The notes: generated from the letters alone by a model not told the origin. Counted from the first letter of the stretch, positions 34,124 through 42,360 are shown. The stretch is DNA of 64,000 nucleotides from Ruminococcus_C callidus (GCF_049562855.1 NZ_CP186925.1:1054001-1118000); one strand, 5' to 3'. Numbers and translations: made by a program.

Positions 34124-35533
34124 TTACTGTAAATCGCCCAAGGAAACTACAGTTTTCTGACCGTAGCCCAGGATGTCAGCATACAGGTCTTGCAGTTCGT
34201 CCTCATCCATGAGGAATGCCACAGTTGCCTCGACACTTTCGCCCGGAGCAACATTGGTGATGTTGTTCTTGCTGTGGTCTCTGTCAGTGGTAAACAGGAA
34301 GAACTCACCATACTTCAAGTCGTCCAATGTGCCATTGCAGTACATGGTTTCATCCGTCGGCTCGCAGGCAACCGCGCCGTAATCCAGTCTGTCACCGTTC
34401 TTCTGGAGCAGACTCGGGCAGACACAGATCTCCTGTGTGATGCTGCACTCATTGGTGTAAGTGAGATGCATCACAAGGACACGCTGGGGAACGGTTTCTT
34501 CCTTGATTTTGGTATCCAGTGTGTTCACGCCGTCGCCGCGGGAGTACCATGTGCGTACATCGTCCTTGACAGTGCCGTCCGCATTGAGATACTGGCTGTA
34601 GTCTGTCGGATTGCCGATTTCATCCACTGCCGGAAGTCCGTCAAAGTTATCCTGGACGGAAACGCTGTCCAGCTTGACAGTGACGCGGGAATATCTGTCA
34701 TCATCATCATAGAAATCCGAACGAATGGTGTCACCGATCTGCTGAATGGTATAGTCATCGACCTTGTAAACCTCATCGGTTCCGCCAGTCTCTTCCTGCG
34801 GCTCACCGCTCCACAGCTCAGCTGTCTCCTTGTCAGAAGGTGTCAGACTGAGATTTTCTGCGATCTTTTCGATTTCTTCCTTTGTCACGCCGGTTGTTGC
34901 ATAGAGCTGTACGGCATAGTTGGAATCCGGGAATGCGACCCAGACATCCTTGTCAAAAACATCCTTGCCGGACAGTCCCGTGGTGTCAGTCACTGCATAG
35001 AGAACAGTATTGCTGCCGCAGGTGAGTGTCTCCTGAGAAACGCTGTAGTTGACGGTGTGCGTCAGAGCAGCTTCCTGACTGTCAATCTTATAGAAGAACA
35101 TACTTATGGCGCGTCCGCTGGGGTCTCTGTACTTTCCGCTGCTGGGATCGGTTGCCATGTCTTCCGGCATCCAGCCCACCTGCAACGCCATGATCTGGTC
35201 AGAAACGCTGTCGTTCTTCGGAATCACCATTTCCTGCTGATACTCACCGCCGCCGTTCTGGAAATAGCCGCGGATCTGAGTGGATGCATATACAGCGGTA
35301 GGGATGACTACGATGGCTGCGGCAACTGCTACGGCTGCGGTCAGGGACTTTTTCATGTGGAATTTATGCGATCTCATAGGACTTTCCTCCATCTGGTGCA
35401 GCATCTGCTGTTTCCGGCGGGCATAGCGTTCCGAAAAAACGTGGGGCTGTGCGTCTGATGTAAATGCGTCGTTGACGATGTTGTTCCATTCGGTGTCGTT
35501 ATACGGAAAAGAGTTGTGTTCGGATTTCATCAT
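34124..35533 (-). CDS. Transmembrane anti-sigma factor (DUF4179-type)
   Basis: 469 residues. The N-terminal cytosolic part (1-85) has the helical SEHNSFPYNDTEWNNIVNDAF segment that would bind the sigma factor. One membrane helix lies near residues 90-110 (LTAAVAVAAAIVVIPTAVYA), followed by a large extracytoplasmic beta-rich domain. The arrangement matches DUF4179 anti-sigma factors. The tandem ATG at 35533/35530 with AGGGGGAA upstream is chosen. It overlaps the sigma gene by 35 bases, implying coupled synthesis. It probably holds the sigma factor inactive until an envelope signal arrives. Confidence 0.88.
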   Translation of the reverse strand: MMKSEHNSFPYNDTEWNNIVNDAFTSDAQPHVFSERYARRKQQMLHQMEESPMRSHKFHMKKSLTAAVAVAAAIVVIPTAVYASTQIRGYFQNGGGEYQQEMVIPKNDSVSDQIMALQVGWMPEDMATDPSSGKYRDPSGRAISMFFYKIDSQEAALTHTVNYSVSQETLTCGSNTVLYAVTDTTGLSGKDVFDKDVWVAFPDSNYAVQLYATTGVTKEEIEKIAENLSLTPSDKETAELWSGEPQEETGGTDEVYKVDDYTIQQIGDTIRSDFYDDDDRYSRVTVKLDSVSVQDNFDGLPAVDEIGNPTDYSQYLNADGTVKDDVRTWYSRGDGVNTLDTKIKEETVPQRVLVMHLTYTNECSITQEICVCPSLLQKNGDRLDYGAVACEPTDETMYCNGTLDDLKYGEFFLFTTDRDHSKNNITNVAPGESVEATVAFLMDEDELQDLYADILGYGQKTVVSLGDLQ

Positions 35534-36062
35534 AAAGTTCCCCCTTTTTTTGTTGGATTGCCTTTCTGGCACGTTCAAAGCGTTTTCTTGCAGCGGCTTC
35601 TTTCATAGAGAGCCGCTCGGCAATTTCGCGAAAGGATAACTCCTCCTCGCACCGCATCAGGACGATCTGCCGGTCCAGGTCGTTTAGCGGCTCTAACATT
35701 TCGGCAATGGATTCTTCCTGTGCAATGTTGGCGAGAAGCTGTTCCATGTCATCTTTCTGGTTGGGGACCTGCAAAATGCGGTCGTCCCAGACGGTATAGC
35801 GTTCGGAATCCCGTTGGTTCTGCCGGTATTGGTTGATCGCTGTGCTGCGAATGATCGAAATGATGTAATGCTTGGTTTTTTCGCTGCGAACGTCGCCGAT
35901 CTTTTTCAGATTCTTTAGGATTCGGAGGAACGCATCGGATACAGCATCTTCCGCCTGTTCTGTATGATGCAGGATTGCGTAAGCGATGCGATACATGGGC
36001 TGTTCGTAGATGTCATAGAGCAGCTTGAGTTTTTCCTGTTCTTTTTCTTTGTGCGTAGCCAT
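35499..36062 (-). CDS. ECF-type RNA polymerase sigma factor
   Basis: 187 residues. Region 2 (about 10-80: LYDIYEQPMYRIAYAILHH, AEDAVSDAFLRILKNL) and region 4 (about 125-180: LNDLDRQIVLMRCEEELSFREIAERLSMKEAAARKRFERARKAI) are both clear, with no region 3, as in ECF sigma factors. Its promoter region carries two copies of an element with TGTCACAAA, a candidate for autoregulation. The partner anti-sigma gene follows and overlaps. Confidence 0.94.
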   Translation of the reverse strand: MATHKEKEQEKLKLLYDIYEQPMYRIAYAILHHTEQAEDAVSDAFLRILKNLKKIGDVRSEKTKHYIISIIRSTAINQYRQNQRDSERYTVWDDRILQVPNQKDDMEQLLANIAQEESIAEMLEPLNDLDRQIVLMRCEEELSFREIAERLSMKEAAARKRFERARKAIQQKKGELYDEIRTQLFSV

Positions 36063-36104
36063 TTGCTCACCTCTTTCTGAAACGGGCTGTCATTCCTGTG
36101 CATC

Positions 36105-36157
36105 GGTCTTTCGCCCGTCTGCATATCATAACCGTCTGGCGGTATCGATTTGTGACA
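36105..36157 (-). promoter_or_regulatory. Candidate ECF promoter element, copy 1
   Basis: On the minus strand TGTCACAAATCGATACCGCC is followed by AGACGGTTAT and AGACGGGCG. A second copy lies at 36251-36307. The position directly upstream of the sigma gene and the duplication point to an autoregulated ECF promoter; the exact -35 and -10 boxes are not established. Confidence 0.5.
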
Positions 36158-36175
36158 GGGTTCCAAAAATTTTAA

Positions 36176-36221
36176 GGCAATACCGCACAAAGCCCGCCTG
36201 ACGGCTTTGTGCGGTGTTGCC
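36176..36221. repeat. PIE element, 46-bp form
   Basis: Ends GGCAATACCGCACAAAGCC and GGCTTTGTGCGGTGTTGCC around CGCCTGAC: a near-perfect hairpin. It is flanked by TTAA on both sides (36172-36175 and 36222-36225). It sits between the two copies of the ECF promoter element. Confidence 0.9.
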
Positions 36222-36250
36222 TTAAGAGAACTTCAAATCACAGCTGCACT

Positions 36251-36307
36251 GGTCTTTCGCCCGTCTGCATTGCATATTATAACCGTCTGGCGGTATCAGT
36301 TTGTGAC
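36251..36307 (-). promoter_or_regulatory. Candidate ECF promoter element, copy 2
   Basis: A direct repeat of 36105-36157 with seven extra bases in the middle (TGCATAT region) and the same TGTCACAAA and AGACGGTTAT parts on the minus strand. Confidence 0.45.
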
Positions 36308-36423
36308 ATAAGGAGAATCTTTTAGCCAGTGCAATGCATTACCAGTTCATTTTGAAAATTGATTTGTGTGAACACACAGCAAGTCCCCACATGCAGATTA
36401 CCTTTTGCATATGGGGACTTGTA

Positions 36424-36723
36424 TCATACAAAAAATCCTGTAACGAGAGCTGCTGCCGAGGCTGCCAGAGCCACCACGATCAGGGGCAGGTTCCAGTACG
36501 CCAGTAAAACTGCGACGACTGTTCCCACGGCTGCTGTGATCATGTTGCCTGTGGAGTAGAAAATGGCAGGAATGGTCATGGCACTGAGCACTGCGTAGGG
36601 AATGTAATAGAGGAAGCTTTGCAGAAAATGGTTCTGGATCTTTTTCCGGAAAACCGTAAACGGCACAACACGGATCAGATAAGTCACGCCTGCCATAATG
36701 GCAATATAAAGAATCAGGCTCAT
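36424..36723 (-). CDS. azlD: Branched-chain amino acid exporter small subunit AzlD
   Basis: 99 residues, four hydrophobic helices, beginning MSLILYIAIMAGVTYLIRVVPF with the AzlD-typical TYLxRxxPF motif. With AzlC it exports branched-chain amino acids and analogues such as azaleucine. Its ATG overlaps the azlC stop by 4 bases. A hairpin at 36381-36421 lies beyond the stop but lacks a T run. Confidence 0.9.
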   Translation of the reverse strand: MSLILYIAIMAGVTYLIRVVPFTVFRKKIQNHFLQSFLYYIPYAVLSAMTIPAIFYSTGNMITAAVGTVVAVLLAYWNLPLIVVALAASAAALVTGFFV

Positions 36724-37418
36724 GTGCGTTCCTCCTCCGGAATGGGAAAGACGATCGCCCCGAATATCGATGCCAGAACTGCACAAAGAATAATGGCGAA
36801 GCCGCTGGAAACCGCCGTGAACACGTACCGGAACAATATGCTGCACGCCGCCGCCAGAGCGACCACTGCCAGCACGCTTTTTTTCTTGCGGGAAACCGGA
36901 ACGATGATTGCCAGGAACATGCCGTACAGCACGATACCCATGGCATCAATGATAAACTTGGGCAGAATTTGTCCCGCTGCTGCCCCCAGCAGTGTTCCCA
37001 GTGTCCAGCCCAGAAATGCGATCAGGATCAGCCCGTACATGTAGGCGGGGCAAATGGTGCCGGACTGTGCGGAGGCTACGGCGAAAATTTCGTCGGTGAT
37101 GCCGAATGCCGCCGCCATGCGTTGGGGGAGCCGGAACGTTTTGTCCAGCTTCTGGGACAGGGAAAAGCCCATGAGGGCATACCGGAAGTTAATGGTCAGC
37201 TGAGTCAGAGCCATTTCCAGATAGGAACCGCCGGCAGCGATCACGCCTACGCCGGCAGCCTGTCCGGCAGAGGTGACATTGGTAATGGAGATTGCCACGG
37301 CGGCAGAAACCGACAGCCCTGCACGCACTGCCATGATGCCGAATCCAAAGGAAACGGAGAGGTATCCCAATGCAATGGGGATTCCCTGTAAAATGCCTTT
37401 TCGAAATGCTTTGTCCAA
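36720..37418 (-). CDS. azlC: Branched-chain amino acid exporter large subunit AzlC
   Basis: About 232 residues with seven to eight hydrophobic helices and the family signatures GIPIALGYLSVSFGFGIMA, SAGQAAGVGVIAAG and FGITDEIFAV. I prefer the TTG start at 37418: it lies 10 bases from GGAAAGGA and gives the usual N-terminus before KAFRKGILQGIP. An ATG at 37457 is an alternative but lacks a ribosome site. Operon with azlD. Confidence 0.88.
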   Translation of the reverse strand: MDKAFRKGILQGIPIALGYLSVSFGFGIMAVRAGLSVSAAVAISITNVTSAGQAAGVGVIAAGGSYLEMALTQLTINFRYALMGFSLSQKLDKTFRLPQRMAAAFGITDEIFAVASAQSGTICPAYMYGLILIAFLGWTLGTLLGAAAGQILPKFIIDAMGIVLYGMFLAIIVPVSRKKKSVLAVVALAAACSILFRYVFTAVSSGFAIILCAVLASIFGAIVFPIPEEERT

Positions 37419-37566
37419 TGTGATGATGTCCTTTCCGGAGCCTGCGGACAGGCTCATGTAAAATGTCACAGCCAAAACGGCACAGTAATTTTTATTATAC
37501 CACAATCCGACGGGAAATGCAAATTTTTTCAGCATTTGATTTTCTAAGGAAAAATGTAAAATTTTC

Positions 37567-37595
37567 TTGTGTTTTTGTGTGTGGTATGGTATAAT
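37567..37595 (+). promoter_or_regulatory. Promoter of the SMI1/KNR4 gene
   Basis: TTGTGT, a 17-base spacer and TATAAT, 56 bases before the start. Confidence 0.7.
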
Positions 37596-37651
37596 AAGAA
37601 AGACGGGAACGGGGAGTTTTTGGGAAAATCGGGATTTATAGGAGATAAGTT

Positions 37652-38092
37652 ATGAGCAAAATAACAGCTTTACTGCAAAAGATGAAATCTCTGTGTAACA
37701 GTAATAATGGTAAGGACACATTTAATTCTCCGGTGACAGCGGAAGAAATATCTGATTGGGAGATTGCACACAACGTAAAGCTTTGTGATGAACTGAAAGA
37801 ATTTTATCTTTTCAGTAATGGTATGAATTTACGTATCTATTTCTCAACATTCAATATCTGTCCGTTTGAAAAAATTACCTTTAGAGAAGGCGGCTTATTG
37901 GGATATGGAGAATTTGAAGGCTATATGAAAATAGGTGATTTTGTGGGAGATGGTTCAATAATATGTATAGACAGAAATTATCATGTTTGCTGTATATTTG
38001 AAGGTGATGCTGAAATAACCAAATGCTCACTTACAGAACTAATTGAAAGAGAACTTGAACATCTTGAAGAAAAAATCGAGTACAGAAAATGA
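37652..38092 (+). CDS. SMI1/KNR4-family protein, 146 aa
   Basis: SUKH-fold protein: PVTAEEISDWEIAHNVKLCDELKEFYLFSNGMNL is the typical start, with LGYGEFEGYMKIGDFVGDGSIICID as the core. In bacteria such proteins are often immunity proteins against contact-dependent toxins, but many are orphans; no toxin gene is adjacent here. The gene is AT-rich relative to its neighbours, hinting at horizontal transfer together with the following membrane gene. Confidence 0.82.
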   Translation: MSKITALLQKMKSLCNSNNGKDTFNSPVTAEEISDWEIAHNVKLCDELKEFYLFSNGMNLRIYFSTFNICPFEKITFREGGLLGYGEFEGYMKIGDFVGDGSIICIDRNYHVCCIFEGDAEITKCSLTELIERELEHLEEKIEYRK

Positions 38093-38170
38093 AAAGAGAA
38101 AAATAACGAAGTCCTTATACGTAAATTCCAGTTTGCAAAATAAATCAACAGAGAAATCATGGAGGCAGGC

Positions 38171-39136
38171 ATGAAAAGCAAAATCATATATTGCATCAAT
38201 TTTATTTGGACAAGCTGCGTTGCGTTTTCGTTTCCGATATGCTTTGGTTTGATTTATCTCAACATAACTGGTCATGCAAAAGGCTATAGCTATGATTTAG
38301 GATCAGAGAAAGATGTTTCTATCATGTTGGGCTGTGTGGAACTTCTCATTTGGCTTGCCCTTGCACTGCCCTCAAATATCTATATCTTTCGGAAAACACT
38401 GCGTAAAGGCAAAGCATATTTGCTGATACCGATCGCATGGTACATAGTCCTTGCTGTAATTTGCCTGATGATCACATTCGGTGGGTGGTCAGAATACGCA
38501 AAAGAAGTATTTCATGTCAGAAAAATTGAATTAAATGGAAACGAGGACACTGATATTGTCTTTTACAATGGAACTGAATATCTTTCCGGACTTTTTTATT
38601 GTGCAGATGATGACAGGAGGATCATTGGACGTATAGATCATGGTGCTAGAGTCTATACGGTTGGTTCAGATACATCGCCGCAGTATCTTCTAATTGTAGG
38701 CAGAGATAATAGCGGCACCTTTATTGCAGAAGGTGCTTCTGTTCCAACAAGTGGAAAAATCACCAAAATACTGATCGATCCCGGAATTCGCAGCGATAAT
38801 TCACAGTATCTTTCATCTGCTGATGAGATCGCTGTGATTGATGAAATAACAAATCTATCAGGCGAATTCCAGACATTTCGTGTGGATAATTATTACACAA
38901 ATGGCAATGCCTTTTACTATGTATACAATAACAGTAATGTGTCATGCAATGAAAATTATGGTGGCTATATTGCTTTTACCGAGGGGAAATGGATATATGC
39001 TCCACCTGAAAACAGACCTGTATGGACAGGCGAATGCAATGGTGTAACGATAGAAGCCCTTGTTATTGATGATGAGGAGATCATTGAAAAAATGTGCAGG
39101 ACTGACATGGTGAAATATATAGATTATCAAAAGTGA
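38171..39136 (+). CDS. AT-rich membrane protein, 321 aa, unknown
   Basis: Three hydrophobic segments in the first 115 residues (IYCINFIWTSCVAFSFPICFG, MLGCVELLIWLALALPSNIY, AYLLIPIAWYIVLAVICLM), then a C-terminal domain of about 200 residues, rich in Asp, Asn, Tyr and predicted beta strands (IVFYNGTEYLSGLFY, YLLIVGRDNSGTF). The start at 38171 is chosen because GGAGG lies 5 bases upstream; an ATG four codons earlier has none. Not recognised. It pairs with the SMI1/KNR4 gene and shares its low GC. Confidence 0.72.
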   Translation: MKSKIIYCINFIWTSCVAFSFPICFGLIYLNITGHAKGYSYDLGSEKDVSIMLGCVELLIWLALALPSNIYIFRKTLRKGKAYLLIPIAWYIVLAVICLMITFGGWSEYAKEVFHVRKIELNGNEDTDIVFYNGTEYLSGLFYCADDDRRIIGRIDHGARVYTVGSDTSPQYLLIVGRDNSGTFIAEGASVPTSGKITKILIDPGIRSDNSQYLSSADEIAVIDEITNLSGEFQTFRVDNYYTNGNAFYYVYNNSNVSCNENYGGYIAFTEGKWIYAPPENRPVWTGECNGVTIEALVIDDEEIIEKMCRTDMVKYIDYQK

Positions 39137-39235
39137 TTATAGGGTATCCATTTGCGGCATCTGTGCAAAACGCAACAAAACAACACATATTCTATATGCA
39201 ACCTGACGAAAGCAAAAAGAAGATTTCTAAATCAC

Positions 39236-39264
39236 TTGACTTTTGCATAGAAATGTGGTATAAT
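39236..39264 (+). promoter_or_regulatory. Promoter of cysK
   Basis: TTGACT, a 17-base spacer and TATAAT. Downstream GGTAA (39281-39285) and TTACC (39294-39298) form a small dyad in the leader. Confidence 0.8.
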
Positions 39265-39315
39265 TCATATCAAACAGATAGGTAATGTAGCAGTTACCGG
39301 AAAGGGAGTCATATC

Positions 39316-40242
39316 ATGAAAGTTTATCAGAAAATCACGGATTTGATCGGCGGAACACCGCTGCTGGAACTGACGAATCTGGAGGCAGAGGACGGACTGC
39401 CGGCAAAGATCTACGGCAAGCTGGAATATTTCAATCCGGCTGGCAGCGTCAAGGACAGAATCGCCAAGGGCATGATCGATGATGCAGAGGCAAAGGGTCT
39501 GCTGAAGCCGGGCAGTGTCATCATTGAACCCACCAGCGGCAATACCGGAATTGGTCTGGCTTCCATTGCGGCAGCCAGAGGCTATCGTCTGATTATTGCA
39601 ATGCCGGAAACCATGAGCGTTGAACGCCGCAACCTGATGAAAGCATACGGTGCAGAACTGGTGCTGACAGAGGGTGCCAAGGGCATGAGCGGTGCGATCG
39701 CCAAGGCAAAGGAACTGGCAGCGGAGATCCCCAACAGCTTCATTCCGTCGCAGTTCACCAATCCGGCAAATCCGGACGTGCATGAAAAGACCACCGGCGT
39801 GGAGATCTGGGACGACACAGACGGTACAGTAGACATTTTCGTTGCCGGCGTAGGCACTGGCGGTACGGTTACCGGCGTGGGCAGATACCTGAAGTCCAAG
39901 AATCCCAACGTCAAGGTCGTTGCAGTAGAACCGAAGGGTTCTCCGGTGCTGTCCGAGGGCACAGCTGGTCCGCATAAGATTCAGGGTATCGGTGCCGGAT
40001 TTGTGCCGGATACACTGGATACCAGCGTGTATGATGAAGTCATTGCCGTAGAAAACGAAGATGCGTTCGAAATCGGTAGAGCCATTGCCAGAAGCGAGGG
40101 CGTGCTGGTAGGCATTTCCTCCGGTGCAGCTGTCTGGGCAGCAATTCAGCTGGCAAAGCGTCCGGAAAACAAGGGCAAGACCATTGTGGCACTGCTGCCG
40201 GATACCGGTGAAAGATACCTGTCCACACCGATGTTTTCTTAA
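39316..40242 (+). CDS. cysK: Cysteine synthase A (O-acetylserine sulfhydrylase)
   Basis: PLP enzyme making cysteine from O-acetylserine and sulfide, 308 residues. It begins IGGTPLLEL, with the PLP lysine in NPAGSVKDR (K46), the substrate loop PTSGNTGIGLA, the phosphate-binding GVGTGGTVTG, and the HKIQGIGAGFVP signature of CysK. GGGAG precedes the ATG. It is followed after 9 bases by a small unknown gene. Confidence 0.96.
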   Translation: MKVYQKITDLIGGTPLLELTNLEAEDGLPAKIYGKLEYFNPAGSVKDRIAKGMIDDAEAKGLLKPGSVIIEPTSGNTGIGLASIAAARGYRLIIAMPETMSVERRNLMKAYGAELVLTEGAKGMSGAIAKAKELAAEIPNSFIPSQFTNPANPDVHEKTTGVEIWDDTDGTVDIFVAGVGTGGTVTGVGRYLKSKNPNVKVVAVEPKGSPVLSEGTAGPHKIQGIGAGFVPDTLDTSVYDEVIAVENEDAFEIGRAIARSEGVLVGISSGAAVWAAIQLAKRPENKGKTIVALLPDTGERYLSTPMFS

Positions 40243-40251
40243 GAAGTTCCT

Positions 40252-40503
40252 ATGAGCGAAACAAAACCAAACACACCAGCAGAGATCCTGTATCATTTTA
40301 TAGAGGGACAGCTGGAACTGGAACCGGAGCACTATCCGTACACCGTCGCACAGATAACGGCTCTGGAAACAAAGGTGAAAGCCAACACGCCGCTGACCGA
40401 TGCAGAATCGGAAACACTGCGGAAAGTGCTTCAGACCTACATGGAACTGTACGAGTACAGCGAAGCCGAGCAGGAAAAAGTGCTCTCTCTGCTTTCACGC
40501 TAA
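40252..40503 (+). CDS. Hypothetical protein, 83 aa
   Basis: Small acidic all-helical protein with no recognised family, encoded 9 bases after cysK and before its terminator, so likely co-transcribed. The ribosome site is weak. It starts MSETKPNTPAEILYHFIEGQ and contains QITALETKVKANTPLTDAE. No Cys, no membrane segment. Confidence 0.65.
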   Translation: MSETKPNTPAEILYHFIEGQLELEPEHYPYTVAQITALETKVKANTPLTDAESETLRKVLQTYMELYEYSEAEQEKVLSLLSR

Positions 40504-40524
40504 CAGAATACAAATAATACAAAT

Positions 40525-40571
40525 AACAGCCGCAGGGAAACCGGATTTCCGTTCCCTGCGGCTGTTGTTTT
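40525..40571. terminator. Terminator between cysK and the YbaK-like gene
   Basis: AACAGCCGCAGGGAA pairs with TTCCCTGCGGCTGTT with an 11-base loop, followed by GTTTT; usable from both sides. Confidence 0.85.
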
Positions 40572-41034
40572 ATTTATGTTGAAATGCCGGCAGAAACTGT
40601 TGGAAAAACGCCTCCGGTGTCATCAGCACACTGGAAGTGTCCGAACAGGGCGAAAAGCACAGCAGCTTCGATTGCCGCAATGTGCTGTCTGCCCGCATCC
40701 GGCAGAGGTGCTCTTGGTCGAACAGCAGTCCCATAGGGGAAAGTGTGTGGGGCTGGCAGTGCAAAATTTCACAGATCTGCTGTAATTCTGCCGGCTCTGC
40801 GGGAGCATAGGATTCCGGCGGGGAAACTGTTTCCGCGTCTGTACCCAGCATCAGCAGGAAGCTGCCTGTGGTGCTGACGAAAACTCTGCACACCGGAAAA
40901 ACCGGCTCCAGCTTAGATTTTTTCAGACTCTGTATCCACTGTGTCCGGTCACGATAGGCGGGGTGACAGAAGCGGGTAAAGGGAATGTCCTGCCGCATCA
41001 GATAGGAGTAGAGCAACAGTGCATCTGCATTCAT
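40570..41034 (-). CDS. YbaK/ProX-like aminoacyl-tRNA deacylase homologue, divergent
   Basis: 154 residues. The pattern of the YbaK/ProX editing fold is visible: N-terminal DIPFTRFCHPAY (cf. the HPA motif), and the C-terminal LSPMGLLFDQEHLCRM...LCFSPCSDTSSVLMTPEAF, matching the usual TPxGLxxD...FHPxxNTxxxxL sequence. The middle catalytic Lys region of active deacylases is not obvious, so activity is uncertain. The gene overlaps the AraC regulator gene by 4 bases and is probably co-transcribed with it. Confidence 0.7.
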   Translation of the reverse strand: MNADALLLYSYLMRQDIPFTRFCHPAYRDRTQWIQSLKKSKLEPVFPVCRVFVSTTGSFLLMLGTDAETVSPPESYAPAEPAELQQICEILHCQPHTLSPMGLLFDQEHLCRMRADSTLRQSKLLCFSPCSDTSSVLMTPEAFFQQFLPAFQHK

Positions 41035-41885
41035 GGCAAATCCGCCTCCTTTTCCGCGGGACAGACGACGTTCCGATAATAACGGGTGAAGTGCTTCGGC
41101 GTAATGCCCGTGAATTCCTTGAATTCCCGTTGAAAATGAGCCTGATCGGCATAATTCAGCAGGTCAATAAAACTGGAAACCGAATCGGCAGAATGCTCCA
41201 TCATGCGGCTGAGAGCATACTGAAACCGTGCAATGCGGGCGTACATCTTCGGGGAATAGCCCATGGCATCGGAAAACATGCGGGTGAGGTGGCGTTCGGA
41301 ATAACAGATTTCTTTGGCAATGTCCCCGACTTCCACATCGCCGTTGGCGTGACTGGTAAGGTATAAGACTTGCTGCACTGTTTCCTCAACTATATATTGT
41401 TCCGGCGAGAATCGGAGCAGATATTCCTGGAACAGCCGTGCCCGTTCCCAGAGGGTATCCGTTTCAAAAATCTGTTCCAGCAGCAGTGCGGTATCTGCCG
41501 GAATCTGCGGAACAAAGGTTTCCGTGTTGGTGATCTCTTTCAGACAGACCTCGTGATTGGGAAAAAACATGCCCGGTTTCAGGCGTACTCCGAAATAGTC
41601 TGCATGCGGATACACGATAAGGGATTTTCTGCAAAATGGAGAACCGATCAGTTCCATTTTGTTCTGCTGGTTGTGTCGGATAAAGACGATGTCCACACAG
41701 CCGTCCGGAATGCAGCACATGAACAGGTTCTCGTTGGTGCGGTCGATGATCTTGTGGGTGGAGAATTGATAATATCGTGCAGCAAAAGGCGTTTTTTGAA
41801 CTGCCTCCTGATAGTGCTTGACATCAAATGAGAAAAAAGGCTGCCGGATCATAAAGTCAGAATAGCTTTGATACAGATTTTTCAT
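41031..41885 (-). CDS. AraC-family transcriptional regulator
   Basis: 284 residues. The N-terminal part (1-175) is a ligand-sensing domain of unknown type (CCIPDGCVDIVFIRHNQ, YFGVRLKPGMFF). The C-terminal AraC helix-turn-helix pair (about 185-280) is clear: VGDIAKEICYSERHLTRMFSDAMGYSPKMYARIARFQYAL and LLNYADQAHFQREFKEFTGITPKHF. GAGAGGAG precedes the ATG. It is divergent from the flavin/iron-sulfur oxidoreductase operon at 42598 and is its likely regulator. Its promoter lies upstream of two PIE elements. Confidence 0.9.
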   Translation of the reverse strand: MKNLYQSYSDFMIRQPFFSFDVKHYQEAVQKTPFAARYYQFSTHKIIDRTNENLFMCCIPDGCVDIVFIRHNQQNKMELIGSPFCRKSLIVYPHADYFGVRLKPGMFFPNHEVCLKEITNTETFVPQIPADTALLLEQIFETDTLWERARLFQEYLLRFSPEQYIVEETVQQVLYLTSHANGDVEVGDIAKEICYSERHLTRMFSDAMGYSPKMYARIARFQYALSRMMEHSADSVSSFIDLLNYADQAHFQREFKEFTGITPKHFTRYYRNVVCPAEKEADLP

Positions 41886-41932
41886 AGGAATTCTCCTCTC
41901 GGTGTACCAGCGATTGTAACAATTAAAACTAG

Positions 41933-42104
41933 GGCAATACCGCACAAAGCCCGCCTGACGGCTTTGCACGCAATCTGCGTGCAGATTTTCCGCCATATTG
42001 CCTAGAAATCCCTTGCCATACGGCAGTATGCCTGCGGAATTTCTAGGCAATCTGCCGAAAAATCTGACAACGTACCTTACGCACAAGCTTTGTGCGGTGT
42101 TGCC
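41933..42104. repeat. PIE element, 172-bp subfamily B
   Basis: Ends GGCAATACCGCACAA and CTTTGTGCGGTGTTGCC; the interior is nearly identical to the 14191 and 21484 copies, in the same orientation. It is flanked by CTAG on both sides (41929-41932 and 42105-42108). It lies in the leader of the AraC gene. Confidence 0.9.
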
Positions 42105-42146
42105 CTAGGGATAACTGTCGAAGTCAGCTAAGCTACAATGTACTGG

Positions 42147-42218
42147 GGCAATACCGCCTGTCAGCTTTGCACATAATCTTCCGGTGCATCTTACGCACAA
42201 ACTTTGTGCGGTGTTGCC
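42147..42218. repeat. PIE element, internally deleted 72-bp form
   Basis: Ends GGCAATACCG and CTTTGTGCGGTGTTGCC with a shortened interior that keeps TCTTACGCACAA. The flanks CTGG and TTAA do not match. It lies 43 bases from the 172-bp copy, in the same AraC leader. Confidence 0.7.
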
Positions 42219-42231
42219 TTAAGATATTCTT

Positions 42232-42260
42232 ATTATAAAAACCGTGGCGTTATTTGTCAA
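42232..42260 (-). promoter_or_regulatory. Promoter of the araC-type gene
   Basis: Minus strand consensus TTGACA, a 17-base spacer and TATAAT. The resulting leader of about 340 bases contains the PIEs at 42147-42218 and 41933-42104. Confidence 0.8.
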
Positions 42261-42342
42261 TCCCGCACGGCGGATTTCTGCTTTTTGTTTTTGAATTTGC
42301 AGTTTCGCTTTATTATATTAGGCGTTGTGCGTTGAATTTCGG

Positions 42343-42360
42343 TTAGTTTGTGATAACTAA
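42343..42360. promoter_or_regulatory. Dyad upstream of the oxidoreductase operon
   Basis: TTAGTT and AACTAA are inverted around 6 bases, about 60 bases before a TATACT -10 box at 42421-42426. That box has no good -35, which fits an activator-dependent promoter. Possible AraC-type binding site (inference). Confidence 0.35.

Noticed and set aside
36381..36421. Hairpin AAGTCCCCA...TGGGGACTT beyond azlD as terminator
   Set aside because: Strong stem but no T run on either strand; too little to call.
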